Positions 9,440 through 21,300 of a stretch of DNA of 64,000 bases are shown here, in pieces. This stretch comes from Fennellomyces sp. T-0311 (taxonomy: Eukaryota; Mucoromycota; Mucoromycetes; Mucorales; Lichtheimiaceae): the NCBI GenBank assembly GCA_025266875.1, contig JALLLT010000060.1, positions 117,579-181,578 of the forward strand, in the 5' to 3' direction. Within the stretch, counting starts at the first letter, position 1, and each line of letters opens with the position of its first letter. Below the pieces are notes generated by a model. The model was not told the origin of the DNA and made no database searches. It worked only from the letters and a program-made list of their open reading frames with translations. The position numbers and the translations under genes are program-made.

Positions 9440-11332
9440 TTATGCTTTGCTGATGCCAGGAATGGGTGTTTGAGCAATCTCACGCTGGACGTGAGCCATT
9501 AATTCTGCGTCATGAGCAGCGGAATTACCGCCAAAGATCTCATCCATCTCCTCAAGTGTTCGCCCCTTGGTTTCTATTAAAGAAAACGATGTAAGTAGGA
9601 TGTAATCGAAAGGTAATAATTGAAACTTACCAGGAACAATAAAGAGGACAAAGAAGAACGAAAGGAAGCAAAAGCAGCCAAAGAACACATACGTGCCGTA
9701 ACCAATGCCACTCAGCATGGGAGGGGTAACCAAACCGATAATAAAGTTGCACATCCAGTTAGCTGAGGTGCTAATCGACATGGCTTTGGCACGAGCACGA
9801 AGAGGAAACACTTCAGAGCCAAACACCCAACCAATGGGACCTATTTCTCATGTGTGAGTTGGGTGTACGCAATAAAAGAATATGCAGCTTTGTTTACCCC
9901 ACGAATATGCAAAGTTGGCGATAAAGATGTAGACAAAGACGACGGCGACCCAGCCTTCGCGGGTATGGTTCGGCCAGTCATCGGAAAAGAGCCCTGTGAT
10001 GACGGCAATGATGACCATGCAGCAGGTCATGAAAGCGGATGCAGTCAACAACATGGGTTTTCGACCAAAATGATCAAGGAATAGGACGGTAGGGATTGTC
10101 ATGACAAAGTTGATGATACCGACGACACCGGTGGCCAGCAACGACACGGTATCACCGGTCAGCCCGACAGATTGGAAGATCTTTGGCGCGTAGTAAATGA
10201 GAGCATTGACACCGACAAACTGTTGGAAAAACATGATGGCGCAAGCGATAAACAGTCGACGGAACATGCCCGGTTTGAACAGTTCAACGTAGCCCATCAA
10301 TGTCATTTTGGCGGCGGCTGTGTGGGTGCCTTGTTGAACGAGGTCAGGGTAAGTTTCAGCTTGAACGCGACGATCGAATTCGACCGTGGATTTGATTTCT
10401 CGCCATTCGGCAACAACAATAGGATCGTCGACAGCCAAGCGACGCAGTTTGGCAAGAACACGTAAGGCCTCTTCTTCTCGTCCGACACTGAGTAACCATC
10501 TCGGTGAAAATGGGAAAAAGAGAATGCCGACACCAAGAATGAGGCCAATGGCGAGTTGCAAACAGAGGGGAATGCGCCATTGGCCTTCGTTGTCAATGTG
10601 TTGGGTGCCATAGTCGATCCAGAAGGAAATGAGAATACCAAATGTCACTGCCTGTTGCTGTAGTGATACCAGGGATCCTCTGATTTCAGGTGGTGCAATT
10701 TCCGACTGGTACAGTGGGCTGCGTCATGTATTTTTAGCTTTGCATTCGAACCTCCCTCCCTCACGCAACTTACACGAGCATACTTAGTGCACCGACTGCT
10801 ATGCCAGTAACGAAGCGACCGCCAAACAGGTATCCAATGTTTTCGGCGCCACCTTGCTATGGGGTGTTTGTAAAGATGAGTGAGTCTGTTACCGGATAGC
10901 GGCTGGCGACAACTTACGATAGCACTGCCCAAGAGAAAGACGATGGAAAACAGAACGATCGAGTACTTTCGAGAAATCTTGTCAGCAAAGTAACCCACGA
11001 TCCATGCGCCAAACCAGGCTCCCAGCTCCAGGATGGACACCACAAAGCCATTTTCGGACGAGCTCATGGGAAACTTTTGAACAAATGTCTGGATTTTGAA
11101 TGTTTTGAGTAAATTTAACCGTATATAGAACCATCAAGAGATCTTTTACCTCCATTTCTTGTACGCCCGAAATGACACCTTGATCGTAACCGAAGAGGAC
11201 GCCACCGAGCGAGGCAAACAGCGCGACCGCAAAGACATAGGGGTTTTCAATGATGCCCTTGATACCCGAGGCGCCTTTTCGTTGTTGGATCACTAGCGCA
11301 TCATCGTGTATGTCCTGCTTGCTATCTTGCAT
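9440..11332 (-). CDS. MFS sugar (hexose) transporter
   Basis: Twelve-helix plasma-membrane sugar transporter, 533 aa from six exons (11332-11150, 11088-10918, 10856-10774, 10718-9898, 9840-9631, 9573-9440), an exact multiple of three. Sugar-porter signatures in order: GGVLFGYDQGVISG in helix 1, GRFVTGIAVGALSMLVPLYQ then SEIAPPEIRG, FSPRWLL (a variant of PESPRWL), QQFVGVNALIYYAP in helix 7, the GRKPM loop, WGPIGWVFGSEVFPLRARAK, and PETKGRTLEEMDEIFG before the C-terminal tail. Introns are about 57-61 bp. The first exon is a cytosolic N-terminus. Substrate is probably a hexose, but sequence alone does not separate glucose from other sugars. A TATA box lies about 63 bp upstream. Confidence 0.93.
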
Positions 11333-11394
11333 TTCTATTTTTTTGGAAAAGGGAAGAAGGTGGAATTGCGCTGTGCAGGAGGGGAAGAGGCGGG

Positions 11395-11402
11395 TTTATA
11401 TA
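11395..11402 (-). promoter_or_regulatory. TATA box of the sugar transporter
   Basis: TATATAAA on the minus strand, 63-70 bp upstream of the ATG at 11332. Confidence 0.55.
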
Positions 11403-12142
11403 TTCCAGGTCATACCATGCCCAATCATGTACGCCACGCTATTTTGCTAAGGTCACCGACGTGCAGGGAGCCTGCTGTTGATTAAAAACCACCCCGCTTG
11501 ACATTGTGCCTTTCGCTTTTTTCACCAAATAAAGGCAAAAAAAATAAGCCATCGGGACCAGTCTGAAACGGGCGGGAAGCTGGATAAATATAATGAACGT
11601 GAACCATGCAATGCAAAGCAACCACTTTGCTCGCTTCATTTTGCATGCGCAAAAAAAAATGGGTTTATTTAAAGACACATGACCGAAATTGAACGACCGT
11701 GCTTCCTTTGCATGCACATAAAGAAAAAACGTGTCGGTCATTGCCCCACACTCGTGGATCACCCCGCATCTTCCCACTCAAAGCCGGGTCAAAGTTCATT
11801 CGATCTGGTCTGCTTCAACGCATGTTGACGGCGACTGCGTCCATGCAAAGGTACCTCCTTAATCGTGTCGCTCACCATATCAACGAAAAAAGCCAAATTG
11901 CTGCCTGGTTTTTTTTTCATTCACTGCAACCCCCCGCTTTTGGCTCCCTTGGCACAGGGTCGCTCCATGACAACGGGAAGCGATAACAGGGTGCGCTGGC
12001 TGATGCCACTAAGCTCGGCTGTTCCCGAAAATGGTTCGGAATACGGATTCAACACATTACACCCGCCCTCGTTTCACTCTCACGATCTGCCACGATAAGC
12101 TGACGTTATTACGTCGTTTGTCGTCACGGTAAAAGTGTGACT
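11403..12142. other. Intergenic, sugar-transporter upstream region
   Basis: Holds the upstream region of the transporter and the 3' end of the next gene. No supported gene. Confidence 0.4.
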
Positions 12143-13225
12143 TTATGATGGTTCATCGCTAGCTCCCTCTCGTAGCTTTTCAAGGGCCTGTGTGAGGGTT
12201 GCAATGCGCTGGTCTATCTTGTCATAAAACTCCTTCCTTGAATCCGCACGCGCTCGCTGCCACGGGCCACATTGAATCAGTTCAGTTTTTCGCACATTGC
12301 ACTGAAAGAAGAGGGCCTTACCATGGATCTCAGTACGAGTAGAACCCGGTCAGCATCAAAGTCGCGCTTGCACGAATCCCGCTGTTTATCCCGATACATG
12401 TCTCTCTGCCTTTTCTGCTCCCTGTACTCCACCATGACTTCGTTCTTCAAGTCATCGAACGCCAATTCTTCGGCTCGGGGATTGTCTAGTGCCTTTGGAG
12501 CATAGATGTCCTTCTCAGTGTTCCTGGATAGATGCGTAAGTAACCCCATCGACAAGTGCCCAAAAAAAAAGCAGCACGTACCTGATTGGATGGAGCACAG
12601 TACCAGGCTTACTTTGCATGACTTTTGCAGCACTAGAGTCATCTTCTGGAGTCGGAGAAGCAACCATCTTTAATCGCTTCACTTCCTTGCCTTTTCGCGT
12701 GCTGGTGTCAGTATAGTTCAACACTATTTTGCTCCGTGTCGTAATGCCCTGATTGCTATCTTGGTCACTGCTGCTGATGGTCCGAGATCGCTTGCGTCTG
12801 GACTGCTGTTCGGGCTCATCTTCACTGCTGCTGCTGCTGCTACTGTCGCTGGCATCGATCGTGGTGGTATCATCCGTCAAGTGATTGGATTGCTCTTTGC
12901 TGGGTATATTATCACTGTCTACACTGGTGGATCGTTTGCCACCTTTCGTGCGTCGGATGGATGGCGACTCTGCGGGTGAGCCTGGTCGCTTCTTATGCTG
13001 TGTCTTGTTCCTGTCAATCCCCTTGTTGCTCTGTCTGGTTTTGCTGCGCGTCACAATGGAATCGCTGAAGGCTTTGCTTCGGGTCTTTACGCCCTTGCTT
13101 GAGGACCTGTTCACTACCGGATCGCGGCGGCGCGTTGAGCGCTTTTTTTTCTTTCGTTGCTGTTCAGGTTTGGGATCACCGTCTTCCGGTGACGAAGTCC
13201 ATAATTTGCTGGCCACCGCTCCCAT
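12143..13225 (-). CDS. Hypothetical highly charged protein with N-myristoylation-type start
   Basis: 319 aa from three exons (13225-12582, 12523-12322, 12256-12143), a multiple of three. It begins MGAVASK, matching the MGxxxS N-myristoylation signal (Gly2, Ser6). Residues about 20-190 are low-complexity and charged, with KKKKRSTRRR, several Ser-rich acidic runs and KRSR-type basic clusters resembling nuclear localisation signals. The last two exons encode a conserved-looking, likely helical domain (AEELAFDDLKNEVMVEYREQ, RQRDMYRDKQRD, KEFYDKIDQRIATLTQALEK) that may form a coiled coil. No known family recognised. The combination of a myristoylation motif and basic patches is unusual; it may be a membrane-tethered or nuclear scaffold, but this is a guess. 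Open frame and consistent splicing support a real gene. Confidence 0.7.
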
Positions 13226-14029
13226 AATTTCGGTGGAATGGCAGATAGATGTGTATGCGATTAACAGGAACGATTATTTTAAACAAACAAGGGAATTTAG
13301 AGTGTGGCGCTGCTTCAGATTTTAAATGGATATTCGTTCCCAGGCAACTATTTTATAACCATGGTGGTCGATAAAGGGAGATTAGCAACATGCGCTGCCC
13401 CAGTGAGATCGACCGTACTTTGTGCACCTGCGTCCGTCCCACAGGCACGTCAACCTCTGGCAGTGCTCTAATACGAAAGAAGGACATTGTTTATTCAGTC
13501 ATGCAAATGCTGGGCGTGTGTGTCTAGGCTGCTATACAAAGGCAGATACATCTTCTTGCTGCTCGGTGATGAAGCACTGGCATCAGTCAACGTTTGTGCC
13601 ATATTATAATGACCATCGGACAATCTCTGCATATGGCTGGTCTGAAAACGTCATTCTTTCTTCTGATTTGGTTGTGTGTCACCAACGGGATACTTCAAAC
13701 ACTTACTGCACACGCTGCATGATTTCTCTTTTCAACAGTGCACAGAATCCTGTACTTAAATTATACACCCAAACGGGGAGACATATTGCCAACAGAAAGA
13801 CAACAGTCTGTATAGCTCTGTGGAAGGCACTGTGGCAATGCATGTTGAGTCCCTTTGGGCCCCTAGAAAAAGGTAGCTCATTCGCTTTTTTATTTCTTCG
13901 AGGATGCAAATGTACGTCGATGCAGGTTATCGACTTTCAATGTATACACACAACTCGGGTACCCATCGATGCATGCATCATTTCCCTTGTTCCCCAATTT
14001 ATATAGCAATGGATATATACATGCAAAGC
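13226..14029. other. Intergenic region between charged protein and beta-tubulin
   Basis: Upstream region of the charged-protein gene and 3' flank of tubulin. An open frame of 194 codons on the plus strand (13422-14006) has no family features and biased, irregular composition, so it is not annotated as a gene. Confidence 0.45.
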
Positions 14030-15573
14030 TTAATCATCCAATGGTGCTTGGTCATCATCATCTTCTTCAAGATAGTCTTCTTCCTCCATGGCATCCTCTT
14101 CGACTGTTGCTTCTTGATATTGCTGATACCTACGCAAGAAAGCCCGGTTTAGCGCCAGGGGTTTTGGGCGATGCATGTAGCATGCAGTTTGACACTTACT
14201 CAGACACGAGGTCGTTCATGTTGGATTCTGCTTCTGTGAATTCCATTTCGTCCATGCCTTCACCTGTATACCAATGCATGAAGGCCTTGCGACGGAACAT
14301 TGCAGTGAACTGCTCATTGACACGCTTGAAAAGCTCTTGGATGGCGGTGCTGTTGCCGATAAACGTTCCACTCATCTTTAAACCGACGGGAGGAATGTCG
14401 CAAAGACTCGTCTTGACCGAGTTGGGAATCCATTCGACAAAGTACGATGAATTCTTTTGTTGCACGGCCAGCATTTGGTTTTCGACTTCTTTGGTCGAAA
14501 GACGGCCGCGGAAGATGGTGGCCACCGTCAAATAGCGGCCGTGGCGGGGATCCGAAGCAGCCATCATGTTGCGTGCGTCAAACATTTGAGCGGTCAACTC
14601 GGGCACACTCAAACTGCGATACTGCTGTGAGGCAAAGGCGGTCAAGGGCGCAAAGCCGACCATGAAGAAATGCAGACGGGGGAAGGGCACCATGTTGACA
14701 AAGAGCTTGCGTAGATCGGAATTCAGCTGGCCGGGGAAACGCAAGGATGTTGAAACGCCAGACATGACGGCGGACACGAGGGTGTTCAGTTCAGGATAGG
14801 CCGGATTGTTCAATTTGAGTGTGCGGAAGCAAATGTCATACAAGGCTTCGTTGTCGATGCAGAAAGTGGCATCGCAGTTCTCGACGAGTTGGTGGACGGT
14901 CAAGACGGCATTGTAAGGCTCGACGACGGTGTCCGAGACTTTGGGCGACGGTACGACTGAGTAGGTGCATAGCATGCGATCCGGGTACTCTTCACGGATC
15001 TTGGAAAGCAAGAGCGAGCCCATACCAGAGCCAGTGCCACCGCCAAGCGAATGAGCGAGCTGGAAGCCTTGTAAGCAATCGGTATGCTCGGCTTCCTTGC
15101 GAATAATGTCGAGAACAGCCTCGACAAGCTCGGCGCCTTCGGTGTAGTATCCCTTGGCCCAAGAATTGCCTGCACCGGACTGCGCATGCACAAAGTTGTC
15201 CGGGCGGAACAGCTTGCCGTATGTGCTGCCTCGGATGGCGTCCATTGTGGCCGGCTCCAAGTCCACAAGCACCGAGCGGGGCACGTACTTGCCAGTGGAC
15301 CCTTCGTTGTAGTACACGTTGATTCGCTCCAACTGGAGGTCGTTGTCGCCGGCGTACGTGCCTGAAGGGTCAATGCCGTGCTCTTGACTAATGTTCTCCC
15401 AGAACTTCTGGCCAATCTGTAGTTTTTATGTGAGGTTACACGTTTTAGACTTTCCAAGAGCTTCTTTTACTTGATTGCCGCATTGTCCTACCGTGGGGCA
15501 AGTGTTAGCAGCCTCTGTGGTTTCGCGATCAAGATACAAACATACCGGCTTGGACGTGGATGATTTCTCGCAT
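14030..15573 (-). CDS. Beta-tubulin with Tyr167 and Ala198
   Basis: Microtubule subunit, 453 aa from four exons (15573-15546, 15487-15471, 15416-14200, 14129-14030). The N-terminus reads [15 protein letters not shown] across the two tiny first exons, and it carries the MREI autoregulation motif. The GTP-binding loop [10 protein letters not shown] (140-149) is intact, as is the tail [20 protein letters not shown] with an acidic [10 protein letters not shown] end. Notable substitutions: codon 167 (14961-14963) is Tyr, usually Phe, and codon 198 (14868-14870) is GCC Ala, usually Glu. Both match well-known benzimidazole-resistance changes. Also Cys165 and Phe in the RKLFVNM segment near residue 238. 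Mucorales often have several beta-tubulin genes; this may be a divergent paralog. Identity is certain; drug phenotype is inferred. Confidence 0.97.
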
Positions 15574-16510
15574 GGCGCTTTATTTGTGAAGAAACGAAAA
15601 GTAAAAAGAGTCGGGCATGCATGTTGTGTTCATTTATATGAAAGGATTTGCCTTTTTGGGTATCGCCTCCAAATCCGGCTCCTGTCATCCGTCCCCCTCT
15701 CGCACGAGGTGGCTGGGACACCGTTGATACTTTGCACTGAGTGTCTGGTTAGTGCCATGCTTGATGCCACGACCATTTTTTTTATATATAAAACAGAGGC
15801 AAGCGGTCGTCTCTCTCCATGCCACCATACTATTTTTATATCCCATATGCAGCAGGTAGTTGTGAGGGACTAGAGAGTATCGCCCCCTGGATGTAACCCT
15901 GTTCATGCCCGGAGATGACATAGGCCGCAACCCGCTCCTGCTTGAAAAGAAAAAAAGGCCATTGCAACAGCACTCGTTGTTGATGGCGATCGCGTTTGGA
16001 CATACCGAGCTAGAGAAACGCGATCTATTGGCTGCTTGGCAAGAAGGGAGGAAATGCCACTTGCATATTCGTGGCACGCTCGTTGTTAGTTTGTGCATCA
16101 CCAAACTCGCAAGCATTCGTCTCTTCGCAGGCCTTGACTGCGATGTGGGCAAGGGCTGTCATGCAGATACACAGAGCGGATGGCAACGCATGAATATGGG
16201 AATGTTCGGTGCATGGTGCTGGATCGCCATACGTGAGGTATATTTCTTTATCGGAGCGATAGCCATAAAATAAATTCTGCACGCCGTTGGTGCGACTTGC
16301 GATTAGCCTTTTTGGACGGCGTCTTATCAGCCAAGCGCAAATGGAACAGGAAAAAGGACTTTATGTGTATAATGTATATAAGATGTAAACTAGGGAATAT
16401 TCAATGATGCAAAAAACGAGTAAGGACACGGGCTGGCGAGGGAGGCGGCATGGGAGCGAGGGTGTGCGGCTTAAATACTGGATGGGAGGGGGAGGGGACG
16501 AAAGGGCATT
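15574..16510. promoter_or_regulatory. Beta-tubulin upstream region
   Basis: About 0.9 kb between tubulin and the KpsF-like gene, both on the minus strand. A symmetrical TTTATATATAAA at 15781-15792 lies about 210 bp upstream of the tubulin ATG and could act as a TATA element. No gene recognised. Confidence 0.4.
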
Positions 16511-17653
16511 CTAAAACAACTCTTGCAAATCCTTGAGAGTGACGACACCGCGCCACGCACCCCGTTTGTCTTTGCCATCGATGACCGGCAACAATGGCAG
16601 CTCTCTGCCCGTGGGGTTCTTCTCCACCATGATCCGCATGGCGTCCGTGGCCAGCTCTTCGGTGTTGCAGACGACGGGATCGGGCGTCATGATATCGCAG
16701 GCCCGAATATCAAACACGGACTCGCGTGCAGCCGTTTTCAAAATACGATGGATGTTGCTGTGCGTGATGACGCCAATCACTTGATTCTCGGCCAAAGCTG
16801 CCGACGACGGAATTTCGTCTTCCTCGCTGGCGATCGTCGTGGCGTCGTCCGATGCAACCGATGAAGGGGGCGATACTTCCATGACCGACTGCTGTTGGGG
16901 CATAGTGCGCAGGACCACCACACCTCCACCCTTGGGATGTCTCGTCATCTCCATGATCACAACGTCGAGCGAGGCTGTGGCAGGGACAGAGGCGACCTTT
17001 TGTGCCGGCACCATGCAATCCTTGATCTTGAGCAGCAGACGACGACCGAGGGACCCGCCCGGATGGTTCAGTGCGAATCCGTGGGTGGTGAACTTGCGTT
17101 GCTTGGCCAAGGTCAAGGCAATGGCATCCCCCAGCGCTAGTGCCAGGGTGGTGGAGCTGGTGGGCGCGGGGATCTCGGAGGCCTCTCGTTGAACGAAGCC
17201 ATCGATCCAAGCTGCCGATACTTTGGCCAGTTGCGACTTGTTGTTGCCTCCCAAGCCAATGATCGGTACCCCACGATGGTTCAAGCTAGGCACGATGCGC
17301 ATCAATTCCTCTGTATTGCCCGAAAACGACAGTGCCAGCACCACGTCGTTTTCCAGCACTGTGCCGAGATCCCCATGCATGGCCTCCACAGGATGCAAAT
17401 ACGTGGCATGCGTTCCCGTCGACAGCATCGTCGCCACAATCTTTTCGCTGATCTTGCCCGATTTGCCCACGCCAGTGACAACAATCTTGCCGCCGCATTC
17501 GAGGGCCCCCAGCATGAGGTCGATTGCCTTTTGGTAACCCTGTCGAGAGGCTTCGGTGCTGAAGAGTCGTTGGGCGCAGTCGTTCAGGGCGCGTGCCTCG
17601 TCCATGAGCACATTGGCAGAATCGAGGATAACATCGGGAGTGGTGAGGATCAT
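16511..17653 (-). CDS. KpsF/GutQ-type sugar-phosphate isomerase (SIS plus two CBS domains)
   Basis: Intronless 380-aa protein of the D-arabinose-5-phosphate isomerase family. The SIS domain (about residues 40-190) has VTGVGKSGKISEKIVATML, HPVEAMHGDLG, LSFSGNTEELMRI and the family hallmark NHPGGSLGRRLLLKIKDCM (about 193-211). A CBS pair follows: the first begins at DCMVPAQKVASV, the second at DIMTPDPVVCNTEELATDAM and ends GVVTLKDLQELF. Between them is an insertion of about 40 residues rich in Ser, Glu and Ala that bacterial enzymes lack. In bacteria the enzyme makes arabinose 5-phosphate for Kdo; fungi do not make Kdo, so the substrate here is uncertain. Composition is GC-richer than neighbours, and with the lack of introns may hint at old transfer. 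Confidence 0.9.
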   Translation of the reverse strand: MILTTPDVILDSANVLMDEARALNDCAQRLFSTEASRQGYQKAIDLMLGALECGGKIVVTGVGKSGKISEKIVATMLSTGTHATYLHPVEAMHGDLGTVLENDVVLALSFSGNTEELMRIVPSLNHRGVPIIGLGGNNKSQLAKVSAAWIDGFVQREASEIPAPTSSTTLALALGDAIALTLAKQRKFTTHGFALNHPGGSLGRRLLLKIKDCMVPAQKVASVPATASLDVVIMEMTRHPKGGGVVVLRTMPQQQSVMEVSPPSSVASDDATTIASEEDEIPSSAALAENQVIGVITHSNIHRILKTAARESVFDIRACDIMTPDPVVCNTEELATDAMRIMVEKNPTGRELPLLPVIDGKDKRGAWRGVVTLKDLQELF

Positions 17654-18376
17654 TGCTGCAGTAAAGAGAAAGGGAAGCTATGTCACATGAAAGGGGAATT
17701 GACAGCAGCAAAAGATAAGCACTCTGGTTTTTCTGGTGGCCGTGGAAAAATTTACTTTCCCGGCCCACTGGCAATCCGATAGTCGTTTACCTTTTGGGTC
17801 TTGAGAGTGGGGGGGTCTTTCGGTGACGGAGGTTATTGGCCCGGCCCTATTTATAATCTTTTTCGCTCGCTTTTATCGCCGGCGATCACGGATAATCAGA
17901 TTGTTTCGTTGGTGCGTCGACAGTAAACAATCCCTGATGTAGATGCACTCTAAACCACAGCACCCTTTGCGATCAACAAAACTGATTTTAATTCAACAAA
18001 ACCAGCACACAAGATCTGATAAACCTACATGTCCGCCCCCCTTTTTTTTCTGGAAGATGTCTCGTGGGGGAGAGAGCCTGCGCCGCTGCGCTTTTTATGT
18101 GCGTTCTGACCAATTCATTGCGAATCGACGAGTCAAATTTCGCCATTCATCGCACTCGAGGCGGACCTTGGATGCCCTGTGTCACCCCCGCCTGAGAAAA
18201 CACGGCTTGACATGTATGTATAAGCGTGCGTTTGTGTTTATCAATGGTATCTTTATGTAAGAATATAAAAAAAATATATAGCGTCCCAGCGTCGCCCCCG
18301 TTGCCACCCCACAGCAAGCTCAAGATAGCTGTGTGGCCGCATTATGTGCCCGATAGAGCTGCCATGGAAATAAGGA
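17654..18376. promoter_or_regulatory. KpsF-like gene promoter and Raptor 3' flank
   Basis: Contains a TATAAATA box (minus strand, 17848-17855) about 200 bp upstream of the KpsF-like ATG. The remainder, up to the Raptor stop, holds no supported gene. Confidence 0.5.
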
Positions 18377-21300
18377 TTAGCCGATCCGCTGGACTTTGTT
18401 TCGCAAGTCATCATCCCTTACCGTGATTGAGCCATCGTCGCCGCTCGCCCCCATCACCATTAGGTTTGGATGGAACGTAAGCGCGCGCGTGAAGGCGTTC
18501 CGCTGCCCCAGGAACCCGGACGACGGCCGGATCGTCGACAGTCGGTTGCCGTTCACGTTCCATACCTTGATCACGTGGTCGTCGCCAGCACTGCGCGTTA
18601 AATTAAATAAACAACAACCAAATATCTATCAGTGCAACCTGTGTCTCGCGCGTTATCGGTGCCTGTTACCTGGCTATGACTGGGCTGTGATCATGTACTG
18701 CTAACGCAGTCATATCTACGTGCGTATGTGCCTCGATTGTGCGAAGAGATGATGCTTCTCGAATATCCCATATCTTGATGTCTCCACCGAAACCGCCCGA
18801 CACAAGCTCCCGGCTGCCATCGCGCTGAAGATGCACGCCCGTAACCCAGGCTTTGTGCTCGTCCCAACGCTGCACCATGCTAATAGTAAAGCGAGTTAAA
18901 GCCATCTCCCTTTCCCGATAATTGGATCACCTACGCAGATGTCGGCTTTAGACGACGATCGTAGACTCCTATGAGACCATCTCCGAAGCCCGCTACAATA
19001 ATGTCTCCACGCGTTTGGTCGCTGGTAATGCTGGTCACACAGCCTGTGGACTGGGTAGCAATGTCCTGCATCCATATTCCATTAATTCCTGTAACACGTT
19101 CAATCAGACCTATCCACCCACCATGACCGACATCTCTTGATGAGCGTCCCAGACTTTAATCACCCGTGCATCGCCGCCAGTGAACAAAAGCCCGCGTTCC
19201 TGATGCCAGTCGCACACTAACCCGCTTTGGCGCGACGAACTCTTTTCCATATCCTTCAGCGCACGCCATGCACTGACAAGCTGTGCATCCTCCTGATCTG
19301 CACCGTCATAGTTTTTCCATAATCGGATGGCGCCATCATCTAAAACAGCCACAGTGTAAATTGCAATCTTTGTCTTGGCAAAACCAAAATATATTGTTAC
19401 CCGACGCAGTCAGCAGGATGGCCACATCATCTTCGTTAATGAACTTCATGTCCGTGATCTGGCTGTGTGACGGGTTCCGGTTATCAATAACACTCAACGG
19501 CGTCGATGTCTTCCAGTCCCACACCCTGCGACAACCATTTAGGACAAATTCACTCGATTTGGGCATATTTTTTTTGATATAGGTGCGCTTACACTAGGTA
19601 GTTGTATGCGTCCGCCGCCACCAGATGCGGCTCGTATTGGTGGAAAAGTAATCGCGTTGCCTCGGTTTCGTTGTGTATCGAAACGATTTGTTCATCCCAT
19701 CGGCTTGTTCCTAACGGCACCATCAGCACCTTGCCCTTGCTCAAACACAAAAGAGAGTAAGACCTTTACCTGCCATGCCTTTGGTTGAATGAGACTCTAA
19801 TGCAATCTTGTCATTCCGCGCCCTTCGCCACTTGCGCTGGGTGTAGACAACGCTGCCCGGCTCCTCTGCCTCGGTAGCCTGTGTACGATGGCATCTATGC
19901 GCTAAATGATATTTGTCTTTCCGACCGTTATCTGAAACTTACACGCATCTGCGGCTCCGTAAAGTACTCGCAGCTCCAATCATAGAAATCTGAGACCAGT
20001 GGCAAAGTATTGGTGTTGTTGGGTAATCTTGGTTGAGTGTTTTGTGGCGTGTTGCGTTGTGGAGATGGAGTATGAGATGCGGGGCGGGTATGCTGGGGTG
20101 GCGGCTGTTCATTGACGGATCCGCTACTTAGGTTACCAAAGTTATATATCGTTCGTAACGTAGATGCAAATGAAACAGATCGTGTGAGTTTTGCTGGTCG
20201 TCGCAATTGTTGCGCTGCAACGGCTGCACTGCCACTTCCAGCTGCATTACTGATCGAGGTTGTTGTCGTGAACTCATGTGCCTGGAACGATCGAGATCGG
20301 TCCATACCATACCCTTGGCGCTGATCCAGTTGCTGATGGTCGCGGATAATTGATGATGCATATTCGCTCACGGAAGGTGTGCTCAGCAGCATCGTGTTGA
20401 TATGATCCACCACCATCGATGCCGCTTTGGCCACTTCGGGATGCGGATCCACCGATAAATTCAACAATGCCTTCCACAACACCGCATAAACCGAGTCGTA
20501 GCTGGTGGATCCAAAGTGGTTATCTGCCGCAGCTGAAGTGGATGCCGGTGGTGGTGAACGCCATTCACTTGCTGATCCACGCGTACTTCGTCGTTCCATC
20601 GACGATCGTTGATCTTCTTCTATGGTTTGATTCGCCGCAACCAAAAACTTGCCTGGACCCGCCTGATGGACCAAATGGGACAAGGCCACCACGAATTCTC
20701 GACGGACAATGGGAGACCCATCGGACATGGCCACCAGTGCCGAAATGGCAATGTTGTGTTCGATATTGACGATTTGTTCGGTTTTGTTGGAGTCTCCCAA
20801 AAATGTTCCAAGGGCATACATGGCTGATGCACGTACCTCGGGGACACTGTCTGTCAACAAGGCACACAGCTTCTCATGCCCATTTTCTGCAATGGCGGCA
20901 CTCTTGGCTTCCTTGTTGTTCATCCATACCTGTCCCAGACAAAGACAGACGAATTGTCGCAGCAATGGATCGGGATCTTTGGCGTGCGCCAGACACGCGG
21001 TAATGATGTTTTGACGCAGACAAGCCTGTTGACCGAGCTTAAAGTTGGTGCAAAACACCGACAGGATGAAGGCACTCATGGCCCTATGTTCCGAAACATG
21101 AGGGATGCTGAGCATTGCATTGTTTGGCATCAAAATGTTGATAAAGTAAGCGTAACCATGGTCCTTTAGTAGATCGTTTTGGCATGATCGATCCACGGCC
21201 AAGATGCGAGCCCAGATAAACACCAACACGGGCTTCAATTCGGCGGCTGGACTTTGCAACAGTTTGAGGACGTACGGAAAGATGCCGACGGATAATGCGG

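Noticed and set aside
13422..14006. 194-codon open frame on the plus strand
   Set aside because: No family motif or splice logic; it lies in the upstream region of the charged-protein gene.
17189..17782. Long open frame antisense to the KpsF-like gene
   Set aside because: It is a GC-rich shadow of a clearly identified coding strand.
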